Assembly: GCF_900184735.1 (NCBI RefSeq)
Contig: NZ_LT855384.1
Coordinates: 71,547-106,837, forward strand
DNA from: Paucisalibacillus globulus
GTDB taxonomy: Bacteria > Bacillota > Bacilli > Bacillales > Amphibacillaceae
Length of the DNA stretch: 35,291 nucleotides
Reading direction: 5' to 3'
The position numbers and the translations under genes are program-made. Positions 15,741 to 22,716 of the stretch are shown in pieces. A model generated the notes under the pieces. It saw only the letters and a program-made list of their open reading frames with translations. It ran no database searches and was not told the origin of the DNA. Position 1 is the first letter of the stretch. Every line of letters begins with the position of its first letter.

Positions 15741-17120
15741 ATGAAAAGAAAGTTTGGAATATCTTTATTAATAGCCCTCACGGCTTTTAGTACTGTTTCA
15801 TTTGATTGGAACTTTGTTTCTGCTCAAACAGAGGAAGAAATTAAGCAAGAAATCGAGGAACTAGAGAAAGAGCAACTAGAACTAGGTGACCAAAAGAAAG
15901 AAATTCAAAGCAATAAAAGTGAAACAGAAGAAAAGATTGAAGAGAATTTGAATGAACAGGCCTCTGTTCAAAGTCAGATTGATTCCATCAATCAACAATT
16001 AAATGATACAAAAGCATCGATTACAGCTAAACAGGGCGAAATTGATACAACGAATAAAGAAATCAATGAATTAACTGCTAAGATTGAAGAGTTAACGAAT
16101 CAAATTGAACAGTTAAAAGAAGAAATCGAAGTGTTAATGGAACGAATCACAGATCGTGAAGAATTACTTACAGAACGTCTTCGCACCATTCAGAAAAGCG
16201 GCGGTGCCTTGAGATATTTAGAGGTAATACTTGGTTCTAAAAGTTTTTCTGATTTTATCTCAAGAACAGCTGCAGTAAATATAATGATGGAACAGGATAA
16301 GGCAATCCTTGAATCATTAGCAAAAGATAAAAAAGAAGTAGAAAATAAGAAATTAGCGGTAGAGAGTAATAAAAAGGATATAGAAGCAAAACGAAAAGAT
16401 GTTGAGGATAAAAAGGTAGCCTTAGAAGGACAGAAAAGTGAGCTTGTTGCACTGGAAAGTCAATTAGATGAACAGATGGCTAAAAGACAAAGTTTACTAG
16501 CTCAGCTTGAGGAAGAACAGCATCATTTAGAGCAATATGTAATTACTTTAGAAGATGAGCAACGATTCCTGGCTCAACAAGAAGAAGCTGCAAAAAAAGC
16601 TCAACAGATAGCAGAGCAACAATTGGCAGCATTAGCAAAAAAGAAAGAAGACACAAGTTCTAATACAAATGCAAGTAGTCCTAATGCTGGAACCGGTAAT
16701 TTTATCTGGCCAGCTTCCGGTTCGAGAACATCAAATTTTGGTTGGAGAGTGCATCCAATATACTTTACCAAGAATTATCACGGTGGAGTTGACATTGGTG
16801 CCCCGCAAGGTACTCCAATCTACTCATCTGGTGCAGGTGTTGGTGTAGTTAGTACAGCAGAGTATCACAATTCTTACGGAAACCATGTAATGATTGTGAA
16901 TATTATCGATGGTCAAACATATGTGACAAACTATGCACATATGTCAAGTATAGCTGTTAGTCCTGGTCAACAAGTTGAACAAGGACAAGTTATTGGCTAT
17001 GTTGGATCTACAGGTGATTCTACAGGTCCACACCTTCACTTTGAGATTCATTTAAATCGTTATCGAGGAGTAAATCCTGCCACTACAAGCGCGGTAAACC
17101 CAATCAATTACTTGCCGTAA
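15741..17120 (+). CDS. Secreted coiled-coil M23 metallopeptidase (EnvC-like)
   Basis: A 459-residue exported protein. A signal peptide covers about residues 1-28 (cut near SAQ). A long Glu/Lys/Gln-rich coiled coil follows at about 30-295, with PcsB/EnvC-like text in its centre (LRTIQKSGGALRYLEVILGS). A short Ser/Asn linker leads to a C-terminal M23 (LytM) domain at about 320-459. The zinc ligands are present: H347 and D351 in HGGVD, and H431 and H433 in HLHFE. It should therefore be an active peptidoglycan endopeptidase rather than a non-catalytic activator. Its place after ftsEX suggests that FtsX controls it through the coiled coil. B. subtilis FtsEX instead controls CwlO, an NlpC/P60 enzyme encoded elsewhere. 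Confidence 0.92.
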   Translation: MKRKFGISLLIALTAFSTVSFDWNFVSAQTEEEIKQEIEELEKEQLELGDQKKEIQSNKSETEEKIEENLNEQASVQSQIDSINQQLNDTKASITAKQGEIDTTNKEINELTAKIEELTNQIEQLKEEIEVLMERITDREELLTERLRTIQKSGGALRYLEVILGSKSFSDFISRTAAVNIMMEQDKAILESLAKDKKEVENKKLAVESNKKDIEAKRKDVEDKKVALEGQKSELVALESQLDEQMAKRQSLLAQLEEEQHHLEQYVITLEDEQRFLAQQEEAAKKAQQIAEQQLAALAKKKEDTSSNTNASSPNAGTGNFIWPASGSRTSNFGWRVHPIYFTKNYHGGVDIGAPQGTPIYSSGAGVGVVSTAEYHNSYGNHVMIVNIIDGQTYVTNYAHMSSIAVSPGQQVEQGQVIGYVGSTGDSTGPHLHFEIHLNRYRGVNPATTSAVNPINYLP

Positions 17121-17126
17121 AAAATG

Positions 17127-17162
17127 AAGACATTACACAAAAGTTGTGTAGTGTCTTTTTTG
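17127..17162 (+). terminator. Terminator after the M23 peptidase gene
   Basis: A 14-bp stem (AAGACATTACACAA against TTGTGTAGTGTCTT, one wobble) with a 3-base loop, then a run of T. Confidence 0.93.
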
Positions 17163-17233
17163 TTGGTTGGAAGATGATTGTCTCCTCCTTGTTGATAAAT
17201 TTTGTAACTTTAACCGAACAAAAACAAAAAAGT

Positions 17234-17263
17234 TTGGCGTGTTTTCCCATTTTCCTATATGAT
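17234..17263 (+). promoter_or_regulatory. Possible sigma-A promoter of ctpB
   Basis: TTGGCG (17234-17239), 18 bases, then TATGAT (17258-17263). It lies about 108 bases upstream of the chosen start. No convincing SigF or SigG promoter was seen, although B. subtilis ctpB is a forespore gene. Confidence 0.4.
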
Positions 17264-17370
17264 TATAGAATAAGTAGTAGTTAGGCTCTTAACGAGAAAG
17301 TTTATATGAATTTTAGGTTTTGAGTGTTTTAGATAGCTACCTTACATATAACTATTACTGGGGTGATAAA

Positions 17371-18846
17371 ATGAAACTGAATAAAATACATATTGCACTT
17401 ATCTTGGTAGGTGCCTTAATTCTAGGATTTATTGGTGCTTATGCTGGCGTATCAATCGCAACACCTGATCAAGCAGTGCAGAACATTTCTGGAAATGATA
17501 AGGAAGAGAAAGACCCAAATAACGAACAGAATAAGGACAAAGACACTCAGGTACCTGGGGAATGGCAGAAAGTTGCTCAAGCCTACAATATAATTAAGGA
17601 TAATTACTTAGAAGGCGCCGAGGAACAACAGTTAATTGAAGGTGCTATAGAAGGAATGCTTGCAACACTAGGTGACCCATATAGTACGTATATGGACCTT
17701 GAAACAATGGAAAGCTTTAATGAACAAATTGAAGCTTCGTTTGAAGGTATAGGTGCCGAGGTTAGCATGGTTAATGGATTAGTTACCATTGTCGCCCCAA
17801 TTAAAGACTCACCTGCAGAGAAAGCAGGACTTAGACCAAATGACCAAGTTCTTGAGGTTGACGGAGAGTCTCTAGAAGGATTCAATTTAAACGAAGCAGT
17901 AGCGTTAATTCGTGGTGAAAAGGGTTCTGAAGTACTGTTAACCATCCTTCGTGCAGGAACTACTGAACCTTTTGAAGTGTCAATTACACGTGACACTATT
18001 CCTATTGAAACAGTGTATTCAGAAATGAAAACACTGGGTGGGAAGAAGACAGGAGTAATTGAAATTACTAACTTCGCTGAAACAACTTCCAAAGATTTTA
18101 ATACACAATTAAAGGCTTTAGAAGATGAGGGTATGCAGGGCTTAGTTATAGATGTTCGTGGTAACCCAGGCGGTTTATTAAATTCAGTAGAAGAGATATT
18201 AATGAATTTTATTCCAAAGGATACCCCATATATCCAAATAGAAGATCAACAAGGTAACAAACAACCGTATTATACGAAATTAAAAGATAAAAAAGATTAT
18301 CCAATTACCGTCTTAGTCGATGAAGGTAGTGCTTCTGCATCAGAGATTCTGGCAGTTGCTATGAAAGAGATTGGTTATGATGTGGTCGGACACACTTCCT
18401 TCGGTAAAGGAACTGTACAACAAGCAGTTCCACTAGGTGATGGTAGTACTATTAAATTAACCTTCTTTAAATGGCTATCGCCAGAGGGGAATTGGATACA
18501 TGATGTTGGAGTTGAACCGACAGTAGAGGTCGATCAACCAGAATATTTCTATACTAACCCTGTACAAATTGAGGAACCATTAGTATACGATAACACAGGA
18601 ACAAATGTAGAAAATATTCAACTAATGTTGAAAGGTTTAGATTATACCATTGAACGAACAGATGGATACTTTGATAAAGTTACTGAGGATGCGGTTAAAG
18701 AGTTCCAAGAAGACAATGATTTAGAAGTATCAGGTAAAGTAGATCAAGAAACCGCTGGTATGATGGAAGCAAAAATAATTGAGAAAATCCGCAGCGGAGA
18801 AGATGATGTACAATTGGATAAAGCTTTAGAAGTACTTTATCAATAA
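17371..18846 (+). CDS. ctpB: C-terminal processing peptidase, S41 family (CtpB-like)
   Basis: A 491-residue serine peptidase anchored by one N-terminal membrane helix (residues about 8-28). A PDZ domain lies at about 115-190 (VTIVAPIKDSPAEKAGLRPNDQVLEV). The S41 core carries the GSASASE motif and FGKGTVQ; by position Ser322 and Lys346 form the expected Ser-Lys dyad. A peptidoglycan-binding domain occupies about 420-475 (VENIQLMLKGLDY, VKEFQEDNDLEVSGKVDQET). B. subtilis CtpB cuts SpoIVFA in the mother cell/forespore gap to time sigma-K activation. I use ATG 17371 with GGGGTGAT upstream; an in-frame TTG at 17320 has no ribosome site. Next to ftsEX and minJ, as in B. subtilis. Confidence 0.95.
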   Translation: MKLNKIHIALILVGALILGFIGAYAGVSIATPDQAVQNISGNDKEEKDPNNEQNKDKDTQVPGEWQKVAQAYNIIKDNYLEGAEEQQLIEGAIEGMLATLGDPYSTYMDLETMESFNEQIEASFEGIGAEVSMVNGLVTIVAPIKDSPAEKAGLRPNDQVLEVDGESLEGFNLNEAVALIRGEKGSEVLLTILRAGTTEPFEVSITRDTIPIETVYSEMKTLGGKKTGVIEITNFAETTSKDFNTQLKALEDEGMQGLVIDVRGNPGGLLNSVEEILMNFIPKDTPYIQIEDQQGNKQPYYTKLKDKKDYPITVLVDEGSASASEILAVAMKEIGYDVVGHTSFGKGTVQQAVPLGDGSTIKLTFFKWLSPEGNWIHDVGVEPTVEVDQPEYFYTNPVQIEEPLVYDNTGTNVENIQLMLKGLDYTIERTDGYFDKVTEDAVKEFQEDNDLEVSGKVDQETAGMMEAKIIEKIRSGEDDVQLDKALEVLYQ

Positions 18847-18852
18847 GTATAG

Positions 18853-19174
18853 AAGAGGCTGGGACATAACAAAAAGTATAAGTTGAGAACCTGAACGAAA
18901 CACCACATCAGCTCCGGAAATATACGGAGACTCCTACGGGAGGATAGGCATCGGTGAGACCCCGGAAGAGCTTTAGCTCTGAGGAGGCTCACCAGCCGTA
19001 GCTCTGAGGAGGCTCACCAGCCGCCCGTGGCAAGGTAGACACTGTGAGGTACTCTCGAACAGATGTCGCCCCTGTGCTGACAGTAAAAGCGTAGTATATT
19101 TCCGGAGCGGGTCTATGCGCTTTTCTTGTTCGTTCGGATTTTAATCAACTAAAACTCTTTTGTCCCAGCCTCTT
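18853..19174 (+). repeat. MITE-like intergenic element with nested inverted repeats (copy A1)
   Basis: The outer ends are a perfect 14-bp inverted repeat (AAGAGGCTGGGACA at 18853-18866, its complement at 19161-19174). Inside lies a second perfect 15-bp inverted repeat (GCTCCGGAAATATAC at 18911-18925, complement at 19094-19108). The inner core is GC-rich and includes GGAGACTCCTACGGGAGGA. A related core occurs in the opposite direction at 20691-20864. There is no coding capacity. The outer right arm followed by TTTTCTTTTTT could terminate ctpB transcription. The rest of the 18847-19380 gap is covered by this element and the small one at 19194. Confidence 0.88.
18974..19023 (+). repeat. Exact 25-bp direct duplication inside element A1
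   Basis: Bases 18974-18998 and 18999-19023 are identical 25-mers beginning TAGCTCTGAGG and ending CACCAGCCG. The related core at 20691-20864 has only one such segment, so this is a local duplication in A1. Confidence 0.95.
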
Positions 19175-19193
19175 TTCTTTTTTCGGAGTTAAG

Positions 19194-19260
19194 AAAGTAT
19201 AGCTGGCATAAAAAACTAACAGATTTGCAATAGATTGATTGAATCCCTTAGTTTTTCTAA
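19194..19260. repeat. Small inverted-repeat element upstream of minJ
   Basis: AAAAACTAA (19211-19219) is mirrored exactly by TTAGTTTTT (19248-19256) around a 28-base loop. The left flank (AAGTATA, GGCATAA, AAAAACTAACA) resembles the start of the spacer at 3855-3896. It may be a shortened relative of that spacer. Confidence 0.4.
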
Positions 19261-19380
19261 ACAGAACAATTACTTTCAGATAAATGTTTTCCGAAAATAA
19301 GCAGGAAAAAGTTCGACAAATGGCGAATATATAAGGTTATAATTAGATTTATTGGGACTGCAGTTGGAAGGTGATAATGG

Positions 19381-20544
19381 ATGGTACAAGATTGGTTATT
19401 AGAGATTGCAAAAGGGGTTGGAAAGTTATTTCTAAACCCGCTATTATACTGGTCAATTATTTTTATTATTTTAGTCGGCATTAAAAGAATAAAACAGGAA
19501 AGAAGATATTTTGGAACAAAGGTATTTGATGTATTAACGGAGTGGAAAGATACTTGGGGATTTTCGGCAATTATAGGTATCTTTTATTCACTTATTATAA
19601 TCGGTGTCGGTATGGTTATTTCGTACGAAGCTATTATTATTTTAAGTATTGTTACTATTATACTAACCCTAACATTCCGTTTTACATTGCTTTCACCTAG
19701 TTATACGATTGGGATCACAATTTTAATTCTTATGTTATCCCCTTTATTATCAGAATTTCTCCCAATTGATGGGGAGATTAACTTATCGTCACTTGCAATA
19801 TTATTAGCGTTACTGTTATTTGTTGAAGCACATTTTCTCAGTAGGATTAGGCAGAATGAAACTTTTCCTGGCTTGGTACGTGGGGAAAGAGGGAGCTGGG
19901 TTGGAAGACATTGGATCAAGAAATATTCTATCATTCCTTTATTTACACTAGTTCCACCTGGTTTAATTGAACCATTTGCGGATTATTGGCCGTTTCTCTC
20001 TATTGGGGGAGAGGATTATGCATTAGTTCTTATTCCTTTTGTATTAGGATTTGAGTTTCCTGTAAGGGGAAGCATGCCATATGAAGTTGCTAATCGATTA
20101 GCAATGAAACTACTAGGCTTAGCAGTAATTATCCTGGCCATTGCAATTGGAAGTATATCTATTTCCTGGCTAACGATTATTGCAGTTGTTGTTGCTATTC
20201 TAGGTAGAGAGTTTATTCATTATCGATTCCGGATTGAAGATCACACTAGAAGTCCTTTTTTTAATCATACGAATGATGGATTGAAGGTATTAAGTGTTAT
20301 TCCAGGATCCCCGGCAGACAGATTGAATATCTTAATCGGTGAAACTATAACAAAGGTAAATGGCCATAAAATCCAAAGTGAAGACGAGCTGTATGAGGCG
20401 CTTCAAGAAACAGGTTCATTCTTTAAAGTAGAATTGCTAAATAATAATGGAGAGATTCGCTTTATACAAAGCGCCATGTATGAGGGCGATCACCACGAAC
20501 TAGGCTTAATTTTTGCCGGTGAACCTTATCGGAAAATTAAATAA
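19381..20544 (+). CDS. minJ: MinJ-like polytopic membrane protein with C-terminal PDZ domain
   Basis: A 387-residue protein. About seven or eight hydrophobic membrane segments cover residues 15-290. A soluble PDZ domain follows at about 295-385 (VLSVIPGSPADRLNILIGETITKVNGHKIQ). This is the layout of B. subtilis MinJ (YvjD), which links the pole-marking protein DivIVA to MinD and so keeps division at mid-cell. Position after ctpB matches B. subtilis. The start ATG is 19381, with GGAAGGTGAT just upstream; ATG 19377 is out of frame. It has its own terminator. Confidence 0.92.
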   Translation: MVQDWLLEIAKGVGKLFLNPLLYWSIIFIILVGIKRIKQERRYFGTKVFDVLTEWKDTWGFSAIIGIFYSLIIIGVGMVISYEAIIILSIVTIILTLTFRFTLLSPSYTIGITILILMLSPLLSEFLPIDGEINLSSLAILLALLLFVEAHFLSRIRQNETFPGLVRGERGSWVGRHWIKKYSIIPLFTLVPPGLIEPFADYWPFLSIGGEDYALVLIPFVLGFEFPVRGSMPYEVANRLAMKLLGLAVIILAIAIGSISISWLTIIAVVVAILGREFIHYRFRIEDHTRSPFFNHTNDGLKVLSVIPGSPADRLNILIGETITKVNGHKIQSEDELYEALQETGSFFKVELLNNNGEIRFIQSAMYEGDHHELGLIFAGEPYRKIK

Positions 20545-20552
20545 GTAACAAG

Positions 20553-20589
20553 AAATCCGTATCACGTAACTCGTGGTACGGACTTTTTA
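20553..20589 (+). terminator. Terminator after minJ
   Basis: AAATCCGTATCACG pairs with CGTGGTACGGACTT (two wobbles) around a 5-base loop, then TTTAG. Confidence 0.88.
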
Positions 20590-20690
20590 GTTTGGCTGAT
20601 TTTTAAGATTGTTTTTATTACGGATGGATAATCTAGTGAATAGTAGATAGAAAGTGCACTGCTAATAATCTAATTTGGGTGCAACACACC

Positions 20691-20864
20691 CGCTACGGAA
20701 ATACACTCCGCTTTTACTGCCAGCACAGGGGTGACTTCTGTTCGAAAGTACCTCACAGTGTCTACCTTGCCGCGGGCGGCTGGTGAGCCTACTCGTGCTA
20801 TCTTCTTTAGGGGTCTCACCGATGCCTATCCTCCTGCAGGAGTCTCCGTGTATTTCCTTCGCTG
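20691..20864 (-). repeat. MITE-like core element (copy A2, inverted relative to A1)
   Basis: On the minus strand this reads GGAAATACACGGAGACTCCTGC, then GGATAGGCATCGGTGAG, CTCACCAGCCGCCCG and AAGGTAGACACTGTGAGG: the same order of blocks as the A1 core. Its ends are inverted (CGCTACGGAAATACAC against GTGTATTTCCTTCGC). It lacks the outer AAGAGGCTGGGACA arms and the 25-bp duplication of A1. Confidence 0.85.
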
Positions 20865-20954
20865 GTAAGAAGTAAATGAATAAAATAAATAGCATTTAAT
20901 TATTAAAATACGTTATTTAACCTCTAACATTAATTAGAAAACTAAACGAGAGCA

Positions 20955-21064
20955 GGCAGAATACGGAGACTCCTGCGGGAATAGCACGTGTCCGAAGACC
21001 CCGCAGAGGTGAACTTTCCTCGAGGAGGCTGAGGCCGGGCCCGCGGAAAGCGGAGTATTATGCC
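20955..21064 (+). repeat. MITE-like element of a second subfamily (copy B1)
   Basis: Ends GGCAGAATAC (20955) and GTATTATGCC (21055-21064) are inverted with one mismatch. The interior has GGAGACTCCTGCGGGA, CCGAAGACCCCGCAG and GAGGAGGCTGAGGCC. The first block is shared with A1/A2; the rest differs. A sister copy on the other strand begins at 35215. The 20545-21265 gap holds the minJ terminator, A2, B1 and AT-rich sequence with no further gene seen. Confidence 0.85.
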
Positions 21065-21265
21065 GGAGCGGCATATTACCACTACCCAAATAAATTAACG
21101 GACGTAACAGCGCAGTTTCTTTTCAATAGCAACAAACCGTGCTTAAACTGCCTTAATAATTATAAAAAGTATCATTCAAAAACTAGAGTCGATAAGTTAC
21201 CTAATAAAATTCCTTTTTTCATGCAAACTAATAATGCATTTATCACAGGAAGGAAGATTATATGG

Positions 21266-21811
21266 ATGAAAAGCTATTTACTAGGGGTTTGGAATACATT
21301 AGATCCACTGTATTATTCATTTTCTAGATTAAAATATGTAAAAGATCTGGAGAAAAATCGAACATTATTCCGGGTTCGACTAACAAGATATAAAGGGAGG
21401 AGTACGGTATTAAAAGACGGTACTGTTATTCATAAGAATGACTTACTTCTAAAAATTCATCTACATAATGTAAAAATTATGAATGAATTATATGCTGTGA
21501 CAAGTGACACCAGACGTGCTGTCTATATCTATCACATGGTAAAAAGAGCAATGCCAATGTTAGCAAAATATGTAAAGAATCATTATCGCTACAATGATAT
21601 AAAGGGAATAATTGGAATAACGAGCCTACATAATGGTTCTAAACGACTTGGATTTGATAATATTACAATCCCAAATCCAGTGTACCGGACTTATAAGCAG
21701 ATGACTTTTACCCCGATAAATTATATAGCTAGCTCATCCAGACATGAAGAACCCATGTACTTATTTATGTCGAAGGATGAGCTAGTTAATCGGTATGGTT
21801 TAGAGGATTAG
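21266..21811 (+). CDS. ykoP: YkoP-like protein of unknown function
   Basis: A basic protein of 181 residues with no clear signal peptide or membrane helix. It has a hydrophobic, aromatic N-terminus (MKSYLLGVWNTLDPLYYSFSRL) that could sit on a membrane surface, and a conserved-looking HLHNVKIMNELYAVTSDTRRAVYIYHMVKRAM core. The start ATG 21266 follows AGGAAGGAAG; an in-frame ATG at 21221 lacks a ribosome site. The call rests on its neighbours: a metallophosphoesterase and an MGDG-synthase-like glycosyltransferase, which accompany YkoP in the B. subtilis ykoN/P/Q group. Its stop overlaps the stop of the convergent gene by 4 bases. The function is unknown. Confidence 0.7.
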   Translation: MKSYLLGVWNTLDPLYYSFSRLKYVKDLEKNRTLFRVRLTRYKGRSTVLKDGTVIHKNDLLLKIHLHNVKIMNELYAVTSDTRRAVYIYHMVKRAMPMLAKYVKNHYRYNDIKGIIGITSLHNGSKRLGFDNITIPNPVYRTYKQMTFTPINYIASSSRHEEPMYLFMSKDELVNRYGLED

Positions 21812-22623
21812 ATTGCTATATCGTGAAAAGTGATTTCGGGACGGCTTCCGACTCTTATATTAACACCAGTTTGGCCCAGTCCCTCACTAATATAAAATGG
21901 TGAATTATTATGGGAGTGAAGTCCCTTAATCATATTTAAACGAGGTAGTTTTCCCATTTTAACAAGGTGATAGGCTTTTGGATAGCGAATCTGTCCACCA
22001 TGAAAATGCCCAGCTAATAAATAATCAAATGGATAATCTTCCAGATGAAGTACAATATTCGGATCATGTGTTAACACAATATTTATTCCGGACTCTACTT
22101 GTTGATACGATTTAATAAGGTCACTTCGTTTTGTACTATAATCATCGATTCCAATTAGATTAATTGTTTGTTGATCAACTTGAATGGTATGACTTGTATT
22201 TTGCATAACCATACAGTCGTATTGGGATAGAAGTTCTATCAGTTTATTTAAATTTGTATCATTTAAAACATAATCATGATTACCAAGAACAGCATAGATT
22301 CCATGTTTAGGGTTTATATCTTTTAAAACTTTTAGATAGGGTTCTAACTTTGGAATAGTACGCTTTCGATCAAGAAAGTCACCAGTGAGTGCAATGATAT
22401 CCGGATTTTCATTTTGAAGCTTGTTAGCTAGTTCTTCTGGTGTAATCGATATATTTTCAAGGTGCAGATCTGATAAGTGTAGGATGGATAGGTTAGATTG
22501 TTTGGTAGGTTGTTTGGAAGAAATTTGAATTTTATTGATTTTAACGTCTTTTGTATTTTGATTTGCTTTATATATGAAAAAACTAATTAATATCAGTACA
22601 ATAGCAGAAATAATATATGTCAT
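21808..22623 (-). CDS. ykoQ: Membrane-anchored metallophosphoesterase (YkoQ-like)
   Basis: A 271-residue protein on the minus strand. One N-terminal membrane helix covers about residues 2-18. The full calcineurin-type motif set follows: LHLSDLHLE, TGDFLD, GNHDYV, LTHDPN and AGHFHGGQ, which bind two metal ions. Family relatives remove head groups or phosphate from lipids such as UDP-diacylglucosamine or phosphatidate-type substrates; the substrate here is not known. The ribosome site GGGGAGG lies 9 bases before the ATG. It is convergent with ykoP and divergent from the glycosyltransferase gene, a B. subtilis ykoN/P/Q-type set in a rearranged layout. Confidence 0.9.
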   Translation of the reverse strand: MTYIISAIVLILISFFIYKANQNTKDVKINKIQISSKQPTKQSNLSILHLSDLHLENISITPEELANKLQNENPDIIALTGDFLDRKRTIPKLEPYLKVLKDINPKHGIYAVLGNHDYVLNDTNLNKLIELLSQYDCMVMQNTSHTIQVDQQTINLIGIDDYSTKRSDLIKSYQQVESGINIVLTHDPNIVLHLEDYPFDYLLAGHFHGGQIRYPKAYHLVKMGKLPRLNMIKGLHSHNNSPFYISEGLGQTGVNIRVGSRPEITFHDIAI

Positions 22624-22652
22624 TTAAATACCTCCCCGAAAAGGATTATAAC

Positions 22653-22703
22653 ATGCTTGAAGCTAGGGACGCATTGGTAAATGAAGGGATTAAACCAATT
22701 TGA
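22653..22703 (+). CDS. Possible 16-residue upstream leader peptide of the glycosyltransferase gene
   Basis: ATG 22653 opens a 16-codon frame (MLEARDALVNEGIKPI) ending TGA 22701-22703. AAAAGGA lies 7 bases upstream. Its stop sits directly before GGGTGAG, the ribosome site of ykoN, so translation of one could affect the other. The peptide has no known motif, and chance is a real possibility. Confidence 0.3.
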   Translation: MLEARDALVNEGIKPI

Positions 22704-22716
22704 TAGGGTGAGAGAA

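Noticed and set aside
17320-17370. TTG-started extension of ctpB
   Set aside because: No ribosome site; it would bury the membrane anchor behind 17 polar residues. ATG 17371 has GGGGTGAT.
20662-20895. Minus-strand open frame of 77 codons across element A2
   Set aside because: Lies inside the GC-rich repeat; no ribosome site or recognisable protein.
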